A DNA stretch of 64,000 nt, taken from NCBI RefSeq assembly GCF_024713975.1, contig NC_091098.1:16450316-16514315 (forward strand), given 5' to 3'. Below are positions 44,586-56,500 of this stretch, in pieces. The notes under the pieces are model-generated. The model saw only the letters and a list, made by a program, of their open reading frames with translations. It was not told the origin of the DNA and searched no databases. This DNA comes from Paralichthys olivaceus. Taxonomy: Eukaryota; Chordata; Actinopteri; Pleuronectiformes; Paralichthyidae. Position 1 is the stretch's first letter; each line of letters opens with the position of its first letter. Both the position numbers and the translations under genes were made by a program.

Positions 44586-45354
44586 GTAAGCAACAGAAAC
44601 TGTAGCTGCTGTTTGTTTTTCCATGTTATTCTCCTGCTCATGTATCTTTATTTATGACTGAACAGAAAAACCTAAATGTTAAGCAAGTAGTTTGTCCTCC
44701 AAAAGGAAAACTTCATTATATATTGATTATTGAATCAGGTGATGACTGCTTAACATTCAAAGCCACACCCCTTTCTTAATGTAGTCTGAATAGTGAAACT
44801 GCCTCCTACTGACATCATAAAGACGATTCTTACTATTACTCTGACAGAGACATTTTTCTGCTGAATAATCTGCAGGAAACTAAACTAGGTCTATTTATTT
44901 CTAAATATTTGAAGAGTATTCATTTCAATAAATACATTTTAAAAGTTTACAGCTTTAGGGGGAACAGTATGTATATATATTTAACAACAATGTTTAGTAA
45001 CAAAATTCTTTCCTTTTCCAAAAAGTCAAAAGCAAAGTACCGTACACAGAAGAGCAGCATTGTTTGGGTGATAGTCAAATCCAAACTGTTCAGAAGTTAA
45101 GGAGCATTTCTTAGTGCTAGATGAAGGCAGCTGGACTTTGTTTGAGGTTCTTTTCACCTCTGCTCCAAAAGGCTTCTTTAATTAAGGAGTTGAAGTGACT
45201 CTTTTTTCCCTCTTGCCTAAGGGTCAAGACAAGCTGCAGTGCAGAACACCTCTTAAACAGCCCTGCATTTTGACATGTTTGTAGACTTGTTCTCTCACAG
45301 GACTGTCACATCATTCACTATCAGTCCTGTACCTTATCCATTGTTTTCTCTAAG

Positions 45355-48300
45355 ATGGATCTGATCAATACATACAGAAATATGGAGGGAGCTGAGGACA
45401 TTTCAAGAAAGACCACAGGCAGGATATGCTCCTTAAATCTAAGATCTTCTAAAATTGTCTTTTTCCATTTTTGTGTCTGGGATATTTCAAATTTTCATGT
45501 TTTGCTCTTATTTTGGTTCAGTCTCTAAATGGAGAACAGTGTCAGACCCAAAACATGCTGGGCGGCTATTTTGCCAAGAACTTCTTCACAACAACAAAGA
45601 TTCAAAAGATCTATTTCTGTGTGTGGACATAAGACAAGACAAGCAGGAGCAAGACCAAGATTTGGTGGCTTTCTACAAGAGAGACAACATCCAGTGGGCA
45701 TCGCCACTTCAGTGCAAACTTCAAGGTAAAGTCACTCTTGAGATAAATAAGCGTCACAGGTTAAAAGAAGCAATTTTTGCTAAAAATAGAAAATATGTGG
45801 ATGTGTCCACAGGTGATGTGGCGACAGGAAGTGGAGTCAACCGTCACATGATGTCGACAGTGATCTGCAAGCTTATAGGAGGATTCCATATAAACCTAGG
45901 TAAGAAACAACAGCATGCACTCACAACAACAGCAGTAACTGACACAATAGGGAACAAATATACCAGGTTAGGGATCCCAGTCCCTGCAGTGGTTAGCACA
46001 GTCATCTAACAGCGAGACCGCTCAGGGGTCTTTATGTGAAGTTTGCATGTTCTCTCCAGGTCCGCATGGGTTTTCTCCTGCTTCCTCCTGGTTCACAGAC
46101 CTGCAGGTTGGGGTTAGGTTAAAGATATATGTAACAAGTCTTCATTCAAATGTCTGAAAACAACTTGAACTATGTTACATAGTTGTGTACTTTCCATTAT
46201 CCTCAATATTTGAATCCAGAGAGATCCCCAATTTCATTCAAGGTAACAGGAGGTTTCATTTAGCTTCATATAAGCTTTTATATAAGCCGACCTGATATAA
46301 CTTCCGGGCCAAACAACATAAGAGGGAAAAACACACTGCTAGCCAGTTAGCTCATTGCTGTTTGCTAAGTAATGTGAATGCAACTTCACTGCATGACCTC
46401 ATCTGTCAACATTACTTGTGCCACATCAGGTAGATTTTTATCAGCAATGGTGGCGAAGACAAAAACTCCCATGATCCCACTCTGCTTCGCAATGCCATCA
46501 AACTAGGTATCTTGTTATGGTTTTGATTGAGAGATGCCAAGCAGCCCAAGTTACATATTGTATGTTAAATCAAACACTCTTAATTGTTCTTACGTGTGAA
46601 TGTTCTTACGTGTGAATGGTTATTTGTCTCTGTATGTTGGCGTCCTGTCCAGGAGGTGCCCTGCCTCTCGTCGAATCTTAGCTGGGATTGGCTAAAACTC
46701 CCCCTCAGCGCTTACTGGATAAGGGGTGCAGATAATGGATAGAAGGAAGAGACCAATCAATTATGGTCGACTGATTAACTCATGATTAACTGATTAGTCA
46801 AGAAAATCATTGAGAGACTAATCTGTGGTGAACTGTTACCTGCAGCACTAATCACCTTCTGTTATATTGTAGCTAATTTGCAGAATTGAAATAAACATTA
46901 TTTAAAAAAATGAATCCTTTAATCATTAACCTCCTAATTCAACTTTACAGGAAATGCAGCCATCACGAAACTCTTCGAAGGTGAGCGCGATCACCTAATT
47001 CCCTCAGTTACACATGAACTGCTCGACAGAGACATGTTCACCATCGCCGGCCGGATGATCGGACATTCCTTCTTGCACGACGGCCCAAGTTTCCCAGGAC
47101 TCAGCCCAACCAATATGCACACTCTCTTTGATGGTTCGCTGGAGACGACTCCTGTGATGATACGAGACTGTCCTGACCTCGACATCCGCGACGCAGTCAA
47201 AATGGTGAGAAGGGAGTTTAAATGAGGTTAACGTGTCACATTAGCAACACACCATTGCACTCAATTTGACCTCGTAATGGAATAAACACATTTCCAATTG
47301 TGTTTTATTCCAGCTTGACGGAGACACTGAATTAAAAGAACTTGACCACGTCCATCAGCTCTGCCTCTCGTGGAACCTGCCAGCACCAAATGCCACCAAC
47401 AGGAAATGGCTGTCTCAGAAGATTCTCTTTCATGCTGTAAATGTCAAAAGTTATTTCTATATTTTCTCTGCTTTAGCTTCTTAACCCATGTTCATTTCCT
47501 CACACTCGTGCTGAACACCCTGAAGGCTCCATCATTTGATCAAATTATTTCACTGCCACAAGAATATTCTAAAGAGCATTTCTCTCTTATAGAGAACATA
47601 ATTTCAAATTCTCTTTAGAATTGGTCAGAGCCACTTCTCTACTGACAGACATTCATAGTCATTTATACAGTACCCAGTAGTCAATGCAAAGGGCATTTGC
47701 CACTCACATATGCCAATAGTAATGAGTACTTACTCATTTATATACAGCTACTTTTTGGCATCATTAAATGAGCTACATGAGAACACATTTAATCGCTGCC
47801 TATAGAAATGGGCAGAGACCAGAGAATCAACACATCACTTCATTATCTTCCGCAGACAGGATTTGCCAGTTAATTATTTTGTGTTGTGTTACCTTTTCTC
47901 CTCTGCTGCAGGTTATTGAACAAACAAGGCTTCAAATCAATCAGTTGCGAAAAGGTTTAAAAGAGACCGGACTGTGGCCGCTTCTCACTCACAGAAGAGA
48001 CGTAATCCCAATCCTGTTTCCCAGAGAATCAGAGGCACAGCTCACTCCTCAGGTACTGAAGAGCAAACTAAAACTGATCCCGTATACACAACTTTATGCA
48101 AATAGTGTTTTCTGGATTTTTGTTTTAAACAAAACTCATGCAGAGATATTGTCTCTTTTAATCCACTTATCCTATTATACATTACCCACAATGCAACATG
48201 TTGACAGTTCAGCCAAGAGATTCTGTTTTTTATTTTCAATCTCCAAGTGACATACGGATTTTAAAACGTTTCTTTTAAATTTTGTGCAGCTCACCTGACA

Positions 48301-49064
48301 GTCACAAAATCTGAAAATCTCCTAATACACCCACACAAAATTAAGTTAAACATTATTTTTGGCTTAAAACTTTTGCTTTGCCTAAACATCAAATTGAAGT
48401 AGTGGGTTGTGCCGGCACCCGATGTAGAGGCTACAGTCCTCGCTGCAGTGGGCCCCGGTTTGAATCCCGCATCAGACGGCCCTATACTGCATGTCATTCC
48501 CATGCTTCCTGTCTCTCTTCAGCTGTCCTGTCTATTAAAGGCATAAAAGCCCAAAAAATATACTTTAAAAAAAAGTTTTAAAAAAGTTACATGTGATTTC
48601 AGATGATCTTGGATTGCATCACATGGCCTTTGAATGTGACGGTCTTTTTCGAGGGCTTCAGAGAAGAAGAGGGTGACGACTCCGACATCATGGACGTAGA
48701 TCGAGTTACTGCCTACTTGAAAACATTTATCGAAAATGGTACCTTAGGCTGTTTTAACAGTGATTTCTCGAACCTCTGAAGAACGACGTCGGTTCAGCAG
48801 ATTGTTTGTTGTCTGACCAGCTTCTTTTTTTTTTTTTTGTACGCAGCGTCTCCAGTTGAGTTAAAGAGCCTCATAAAGTTCTGGATAGGGTGGGAGTTGC
48901 CCACCACAGAGATGAAGGTGGAAGTGGTGGAGGCTGCACTTCCCACCTCCTCCACGTGTTTTGAGAAGCTGAGGCTGCCGAGGCATTACACAACATACCA
49001 AACCTTTCATCAAGATCTGTGTGCGTGCATATCCACCAGTTACAGTGGTTTTGGCTGTCCCTGA
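45355..49064 (+). CDS. HECT-domain E3 ubiquitin ligase-like protein (fish G2E3-like), 408 aa
   Basis: Eight coding exons: 45355-45418, 45522-45725, 45813-45899, 46951-47204, 47314-47436, 47912-48052, 48603-48738 and 48847-49064 (stop TGA). The joins keep the frame and give 408 residues. The product is essentially a stand-alone HECT domain. N-lobe blocks include GDVATGSGVNRHMM, GGFHINLG and AGRMIGHSFLHDGP (residues about 125-170); then PDLDIRDAV, GLKETGLWPLLT, ILFPRE, and the C-lobe with SLIKFWIGWELP. The presumed catalytic Cys lies in STCFEKLRLP, followed by the YSGFGCP tail. This resembles the multicopy fish proteins annotated as G2/M phase-specific E3 ligase-like. HECT enzymes form a ubiquitin thioester on that Cys; substrate unknown. 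No substrate-binding domain is seen upstream. The first intron would be GC-AG (ACAG/GCAGGA), so the start (MDLINTYRN) is less certain than the rest. Confidence 0.85.
45985..46750 (+). repeat. Dispersed repeat family C (tRNA-like head), split by family B
   Basis: The left part (45985-46117) reads 'gcagtggttagcacagtc', 'gtgaagtttgcatgttctct' and 'cagacctgcaggtt'. The right part (46600-46750) reads 'tgtgaatggttatttgtctct', 'gtcctgtccaggaggtgccc', 'agctgggattggct' and 'gcagataatggatagaagg'. Together they match a very common teleost repeat; the middle is replaced by family B. It lies in the third intron of the HECT-like gene. Confidence 0.7.
46118..46590 (+). repeat. Dispersed repeat family B, inserted in another repeat
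   Basis: Contains 'attcaaggtaacaggaggttt', 'ataacttccgggcc', 'ggtggcgaagac' and 'tcccatgatcccactctgc', the reverse of the copy at 36230-36720. It interrupts the family C element at 45985-46750. Confidence 0.6.
46750..46860 (-). repeat. Dispersed repeat family D end, inverted
   Basis: 'gtcgactgattaactcatg' and 'actgattagtcaagaaaatc', with 'cctgcagcactaatcac' at its end, match the reverse of the 'gggctgcaacta' end. Confidence 0.5.
48400..48575 (+). repeat. tRNA-derived SINE in the HECT-like gene
   Basis: GTGCCGGCACCCGATGTAGAGG is followed by a B-box-like GGTTTGAATCCC (48457-48468), then the typical teleost tail 'tgtcattccc...cctgtctctctt...gtcctgtctattaaaggcataaaagcccaaaaaa'. It sits in the sense direction in the intron before the seventh coding exon, with its A-rich tail ending about 25 bases from that exon's acceptor. 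Confidence 0.8.
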
Positions 49065-49299
49065 ATTTAAATAATGTTCTTATGAGTATGCGTGTGTGTG
49101 AATGTGTGGAAACTGTGGGTGACTGTTGAAATTTGTATATAAACTTCTTTTATTTCTCATCATTTCGTAAAAATTTTGTGGTCAGCATACCTCTTTATTT
49201 TCAATTTAAAGGTATACAAGGTCTATTTATTTATAGAGAAATTAGTTATGTTGGTTATGACTTTCTTGTTTACTTATGCATTAGAGGTGGTATTGATTA

Positions 49300-49430
49300 G
49301 CTACAGGGCTGCAACTATTAGTCATTATAAATTGATAATTTTTTGGTCTAAAAATTCTTAATATTTTAAAATGTTGTCGAACCAACTCAAACCCAATGGT
49401 CTTCAGTAAATGTTTTGAAACATTCTAAAA
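49300..49430 (+). repeat. Dispersed repeat family D, 5' end
   Basis: 'agggctgcaactattagtc', 'attttttggtctaaaaattc' and 'atgttgtcgaaccaactc' are the typical start of this teleost family. It follows the 3' end of the HECT-like gene. Confidence 0.6.
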
Positions 49431-50069
49431 AAATGATTTTTTTCTGAAATGAATTTATTTCAATTGTATTTTATATTAATAATGCTGATATTTGATTAAA
49501 AGTCATACTTATACCAAAATTCAATATTAGTACTGGAAGTCCTTGAAAGCAAATCATACTAGAAAGACACCCATGTACCCATAATAACCACATGATGGCA
49601 GCAGATATATGTTATCACAGATGTTTCTCTGTATTCTAAAGCAGCTCCAGAGTCAATATGTATTAACGCCTTCTCATACATTAAGCAAATGCAAGTGGCT
49701 CTTAAAGTTCATTTAAAGTCAACAGGCTGGAATTACTTTGACACTGTATCCTCTTTACTGAAGAGAGCTGATTCCACACACCAATTCCATAGTAAGTAAG
49801 AGTAGGAGGCTTTATTTGTCATTGTACAGGATACAATGAAATTGACTCCCAGCAATCAGCAATAAAATTGTAGGCATATAAATTAGAGAACGAAAAAGCA
49901 AAACAAAGATATACATATGTGCATATATTGTGTACATATGTACACATGGAGTATGATGGAAACACAGAAAAAAAAACAGATAAACTGCTGAATGGCTGGG
50001 AGTTCCGAGCCGCTGTCTCTGTGCGTGCCGCCATTGAATGTAGCTTTTTCTATGGAAATCTGTTGAGTA

Positions 50070-50140
50070 GTTGTAACAAAACACTGCAAACTAGCAAACA
50101 AACAGTGATGAAAACATAACCTCATAGGCAGAGGTAATAA
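50070..50140 (+). repeat. Family A dispersed repeat, 3' fragment
   Basis: Ends in 'gtgatgaaaacataacctc' 'ataggcagaggtaataatc', matching the 3' end of the other copies. Confidence 0.55.
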
Positions 50141-51099
50141 TCTGATGATCATTAAAGATCAAGATAAATACTTTGTACAACATTTATCTGATCTGCAGTA
50201 TATTACTAATCTAGTCCCTCACAGTTCCCTAGTAACAGTCCTTATACCAGGTTTGGATGTGGCACGATGCAGGTATTAATCATCACCAGGTAATTTCAGG
50301 TTTGACAGGTTGCTTCAAAACAAAGTCACCCAACTGTTGCTTTTCAAACCTAATATTAACTTCTGTCGTGACAGATCCAAGAATGCATTTTAGCTGTGTC
50401 TCCTGTGACTTGTGAGCGGATCAAATTTACATAAATATCATTTCTGTTCACAAACACAAACTAATGCTGTTTTTAACCAGTCTGACTATAGAGAAATGAA
50501 AAGAGTACAAGCACTTTCAGTCCATTATGAACCTGTAGCAGGTCAGAGGACATCAGCTGAGAAGGTCTTTCATATGAGAAGCGTCCAAGAAAACCTACTA
50601 ATCTGCTGCGATTGATCAGATCGCTAATGTGTGCTCAGTCCATCTTGGGTGCGTTCACACCTGTGCACAGAGCCATCCACGTGTTCAGATCACTCAGGAT
50701 GGATGTTAATACCAGGTCTTGAACAGAGTCTATAGAATTACATCATAGTGTAAATCTTTCTTGCATCTCTAACATCAGCTCTTATGCATACTTCCATGTT
50801 AAATTCAGTCTGCTACCAAGGAGAAAAGGTTACTGTGTACATATGGCTGTGTTATTTTATATTTTTCTTTATATGATTTGTCTTATTCACTTTTTCTAGC
50901 TCCAAGTCTTAGTAGGTCTAAGGTATTAATTGAGTGCAAGTTTCACACGCACTCTCAAACGCACACACACCCAAAAAACACCCACTATTTTGTAGAGCAA
51001 CAAGAACAGAAGCTCCACCCTTTCAAAACGTCTCGAACAACAAGGAAAGGTACACAGCACAGTCTTTTTGAATAACAAGGACAAAGTCATACTATTGGA

Positions 51100-51241
51100 C
51101 ACCTTCACTCTTACCGACTACAGTGCAACTCCTCCCCCAACTTCTGACAAGCTGTTTCCTGAACACACCCTGGTGCTGCGTTAACACTGCTCGGCTCACG
51201 GAATCGAACCTGTCCATCATCACTGAGTGACAGAGCAGCAC
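51100..51241 (+). other. csrp1: Candidate upstream 5' UTR exon of csrp1
   Basis: The start-codon exon of csrp1 has an acceptor at 53160, so a noncoding first exon must lie upstream. A strong GCAGCAC/GTAAGT donor at 51241-51242 is the best candidate seen. The preceding bases are not repeat-like. The 5' limit given is arbitrary, and I found no TATA box or perfect CArG box. Confidence 0.4.
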
Positions 51242-52686
51242 GTAAGTCATGTCAATTATTATTTCCTGTTTTTCGTTTGCTTTTCTAACCTTTCTGGCGA
51301 TGCATGATGTGAAAAACATTTATCTATGGTGCAAGTCAGGCCAGTGGATACATCTTTGTTTGAAGAACTATGATGTGTCCTGTTTAAAGAGGTATCACAC
51401 TAATTTTGCAAAAGCTAATACAATACATTAAGATCTTTATGCTCTCTGGTTTAGGCGACAAAGTGTAGAAACTGAAAAAGATCATTCAAATGTTGCATAA
51501 ACTTCATGAGCAGACTTTTCAGATTTATACTAAGGTTGTACTCCTTACCTTCCCTGTTTTATTTGAGCATTCCTGCACAAGTTGTCTGTATCTCCACATG
51601 CCTAAACTTGCAGAGCCACCATGAACATGGTCCAGAACACATCCTCAAGAATAGAGATATGATTATGTGAAAAGCCAATCGTAAACCTCCTCTTTCTCAA
51701 AAACTTTTTAGATCAGTCCGTTAAGTGAGCACACTGCTCTCTACATACCATCTTTATATGCATTTGCCTATGTGGTCATGTCAGTGAGAGTGAGATGACG
51801 GGTTATCAGTTTTTTCCTGAGATTAAACGTTATATTCATGTTAAACAAGCTTCTACCTTCTTCATCTGCACCTCATTCGAATGTCTTGCCTCCAACATTG
51901 TTGTAAAATAACAAAAACTTTAAATCATGACTCGATTACCACCTTAAAGTTCAATCCAGACATTCAGCGTTTATCCTCAGCAATCAGTCTGGTTTTTAGG
52001 ACTGTAGAATACACAAGCTGTCAGTCTGTAGATTCAGTATTTTGAAAATGCCCATCGGCGTCTGTTGATAGGAATTATCTCTGGCCTGGCGCAAAATAAG
52101 TCAATACATGATACAATAGATGGCTCTTTTTGTACAGTTTCACACCTATGTTTATAATGAATGAATCACCTGGGATTAAATTCACCCACCATTCCAGGAA
52201 AATAATCTGGAGGATTCTGCATTTCTGGTTGCCTCTGTCTGGCCTTTGAATAACACCCAGAAACAGTCAGAGACAAAGGCACAGTGCAGCAGCAGCATCA
52301 GCCAGACACAAACCGCTCCACTCGTGACTTCACCCTGAGCTCATATCAAAGCATGAGCTCATATTCACATCAAGCAGCAGTCTGGTGGCAGCAGCAGAGA
52401 GGTTTTGTGTTAGATTTCCGGTTGTTTTATTTACTTTAGAAGTCAGACAGGCGATTTGGTTGAGTCACTGATCGAATTGTATGCTCCAACTCGCAAGAAG
52501 AAAATCATAAAAAACAGGAACTGTCCAAGAGAGTTAGGAAATGGCCTTAACACTTTATCTGAATTGAAAGCTCAGCTCCGCCTTCTGACCACAGAAAAAG
52601 CTGAACCAGGTAGAGCTGCAGCTGTTGTTTCCTGCTGAGTAAACCAAGAGACCCAGTCTGTAAAGGTGAATGTACAAATACTTTGA

Positions 52687-52752
52687 AATGGTAAATGGGC
52701 TGCATTTATATTGCACTTTTCTAGTCTTGTTGACCACTCAAAGTGCTTTTTT
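52687..52752 (+). repeat. Short dispersed repeat fragment
   Basis: 'ggtaaatgggctgcatttata', 'ttgcacttttctagtcttg' and 'gaccactcaaagtgctttt' match a very common fish repeat head. Confidence 0.6.
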
Positions 52753-52844
52753 AGCATCATTTTAGCTGCAGCCTCTTTTTCGATTTTCACTTTTGTCACC
52801 ATCTAAATCAGATCGGTTCTACTTGTTGAACATAGATGAAATAG

Positions 52845-53050
52845 CTAAACAGTCCCCTTATGAAGATTACTAGACTTTTCACTCATAAACCTCAGAGAAA
52901 GTTTTGAAAAATATTCTACTGCACAATGTTAAAGTGAAAAAAATCAATACTGAATCTGCCCCAAAATTTAAGACTTTTTTCATAATCCTGCTAAAAAAAA
53001 TAATAATCAAATGCTGATGAAAACATAACCACCCTGGTGTAATAACTCTT
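52845..53050 (+). repeat. Family A dispersed repeat copy just upstream of csrp1
   Basis: Shares 'agtccccttatgaa', 'actcataaacctc', 'attctactgcacaatgttaaag' and 'gctgatgaaaacataaccac'. It ends about 110 bases before the csrp1 start-codon exon. Confidence 0.6.
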
Positions 53051-53184
53051 CTTAGTTCAGGTGCTCATCTACATAAACAGCCTCTGAACAAAATACTGAA
53101 TTGAAATGTTTTCCATACATCTGACTTATCATTGTGTGTGCTTCTGTATTTATGTTGCAGACATTACTCATTACATTACTTAAG

Positions 53185-53525
53185 ATGTCATACGGAGGAG
53201 GGGACAAGTGCGACCGCTGTAAAAGGACGGTTTACTTCGCAGAGGAGGTGCGCAGTGAAGGGGGGAGATTCCACAAGTCCTGCTTCGTATGCTGTGAGAA
53301 AACTCTTTGATGCTTGCTGTGATTGTCAATGTGGAAACTATCAAACTTCATATATTCTTAGAGGAACATGTATACATGAGTGTAGAACGCAATATAATAG
53401 AATTTGACTCTCACATGCTATACTACTTAAAATCACAAATGTGCTCAAAAACATCTGCAGAAATATGCTAATTCAAAATATATGGATGTGTAACAATGTG
53501 TAACGATGTCTGTCTGTCTGTCTGT

Positions 53526-53597
<72 letters not shown>

Positions 53598-56500
53598 GCA
53601 GTTGTCGTAAATGCTTGGACAGCACAACTGTTGCTTCTCATGATGATGAAATCTACTGCAAGTCGTGCCATGGCAGGAAGTTTGGGCCAAAAGGCTACGG
53701 TTATGGTGGGGGGTCAGGGGTCCTCAGCATGGATGGGGGAGCGTTTGCGTTAAGTGTAACTCAGGAAGAGTGAGTAGCACACGCGCACACACACACAGTA
53801 ACTCTGTATTATTAAGGGTGGTCACCCACATTTTTGATTTCATTCTCCATCAGACCAGCTCCTCCTCGCTCTACCAACAACCCAAACCCATCCAAGCCGG
53901 CTCCGAGGTTTGGAGGGGCAGACAAGTGCGCTCGCTGCGGCAAGTCCGTCTATGCCAATGAGAAAGTGATTGCAGCTGGGAGTGTAAGAAGCAACACATA
54001 CACATGCACACACGCAAAAACTTGCCCCTTTTGAAATAGATGTTCTATTTATTAACAGTCGTGGCATAAGCTTGGCTGTTTCAGCTGCGCCTTGTGTGGA
54101 AAGAGCCTCGAGTCGACCACGTTAACTGACAAGGATGGAGAAATCTACTGCAAAGGTAAAACATCACCGTCTTCACCTCACAAACAAGACTTGGTATTGT
54201 CACAGAGACAGTGTCTGGTGCTGAAAAAGCACCAGACTGTTTAATTCACATCCGACTGTTTAATGTCTGGCTGCCACAACCAACACAAGAGCAAAGTCTG
54301 CAACTGTGGTTCCATACAAATCTTCTAAACTGTAATAAAATATGTCTTCCAAAACAAGTAGCTGAAATGCACTGTTGATATATAAATATAACACTGTAGA
54401 TGAAGAGGCAACGAAAGGGAATTTTTTGAGCCCAAAGGATAAGGGCTGCTAGGGACTGATGTGGATATGAGGGAGTAAAAAATATTCTATAGTGATATAT
54501 AGAGAGATAGAGAGAGACAGATAGAAAAAGAGAAAGATTGATTTCTATATAAGGTGTTATTATCAAACCCTTATGAGATGGCACTCCAGTCAAGGATAAC
54601 TAAATACAGGTCCACAGTTTTTTACAATCCTTCCTCAAAGTTTTCATGAAGATTCTTTTTGAATACTTACCATTTTATAGTGTTTTTCACCCTTCTGCAA
54701 ATGTACCGGTGAATGAATGAGATTTTATACCAGGCCTACTTTGGTGAACAGTTTCACCTTGATACATAAATTAAGGACATCACATTGCTGGTTAGACAAT
54801 AAATCCTTTCGCAGCAGGCTTTTAGACTAAGAGCAAGACAGGGATAACCCTAATGATGATTACTAGGAATATTTCAAGGAGCCATTTGTCATCTTTTAAG
54901 CTTGTCTGGTCTAAAGAGGATTTCCGTTATTGGCGTCACCAACATGTTGCACTCTTTTAGCTTCTGCCTAACAACAGAGCTGAAGTTGGAAATGAGAAAA
55001 AGGTTTTCACGCCCCTTGGTTTTTTAAGCGTGATACGCAAACATCAAACATTTCATTGCTTGTCGGCGCCATTACCTCTTGGAAGAATGGTTTATCACTG
55101 AAGCTCAATGCATCCTGGGATAGGTTGATAGGTTTGGATCAGTCAAAGAAAATAATCAGTTGCATTCAGAATTAGTATCGGCAGCTCTAAAGACATGTTG
55201 TATGTGATGGTGACTTGTATCTCATGAGGGCCTTTTTTATTCTTTCTATGTCGTTTTATAAGCAGTATTTTATTGTTACACCAGGTTTTTAATGCTCTCA
55301 GCTTGATTGTTCTCTCCCTTGTACGTCGCTTTGGACAAAAGCGTCTGCTAAATGACTAAATGTAAATGTAAATGTAAAATGTAAATGGCTTCGGCAGTAT
55401 AGAGTTTAAAAGTGTACAGCCAGAGAGCACTTCATTATGAACACGAGCACAACAATCATGGAGCAGAAGTGCTGTGTATAAAATCATGTGGATGAAGGTC
55501 AGGAGCTTCAGATCATGTTGACATCAAACATGAGTTAAGTGTGATGTCAGTGATTTCGACTGTGGCCTGACTGTTGGTGTCAAACAGGCTGTGCTTCTGC
55601 AATTTAGACACACATACACACACACACATACACACAGACACACGTACACACACACACGTACACACACATCATCTTGCAGTAGGTTTTGTTTCAACCTCAC
55701 ACATCCATGCTTTGTACTGACCCTTCATTTCAGTCACTTCTACTCACCGGTCCAGTCTTGTGATTGTGCAAGTTGCAGTTGTAACATTCTTCTTCCTCTT
55801 CCTCTTTGTCTTTATACGGCAGTAGCAGATTAAATCAGTGCATGACCACCACCCTTTGGTCTAGAATGATTACTCTAATGGCTTTCAGATTAGTATTTCA
55901 TTAATAAAAAATGTCCTATTGTCATCTTTGTAAGAACTGACTCCTCCCTCCTTTTCCTATACCCCATGTCTCAGTTCTCCAAACAATGGAGTCATAGAAA
56001 ACTTTACATACACACTATACATAACATACAATGCCTGTTGTCTTCCTTCCCTCTGCAACTGTTTGTCAAGTTTTCTCCTCGCTTCACATTCTTTGTAGGC
56101 AACACTGTGCTCAACCACAATTTGAACATTTGCTCCCGGACCACACTTGCCTTATTCATGCTCACCTCCACATCTCCCACATGTCTGCTTCCCATTGCAA
56201 TAAGCTGCAATGAGACCATATTTCTGACATTAATAACATCTCCCAGGCGGGGGAACGTTTAATCTCACTCATTTATCTTATTGACATCGACTTGGGAAGA
56301 GTCTCATCTTTGAACTCAAGCATCACAGACAAACTATCCTGTCTCCAGTTTTTTAATGTCTCTGCTTTGATATCTTCCCTCCTCTGACATTATCCTTAAA
56401 CTTTTACAAGTCCTCATCAATAGTAACTCCATATATCACTCCCTGTATGGTGGGTCTATTCTCCAATTATTTCCCTGTGCTGACTTCCTTCTTAGCCCTT

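Larger units (their letters stand above)
49065..53160. other. Region between the HECT-like gene and csrp1 start-codon exon
   Basis: Contains repeat fragments at 49300-49430, 50070-50140, 52687-52752 and 52845-53050, and the candidate csrp1 5' UTR exon near 51241. The 60-codon ORF at 52456-52638 matches nothing I recognise. No other gene seen. Confidence 0.5.

Noticed and set aside
52456..52638. 60-codon plus-strand ORF upstream of csrp1
   Set aside because: No family recognised and no clear exon borders; it overlaps the start of repeat-rich sequence.
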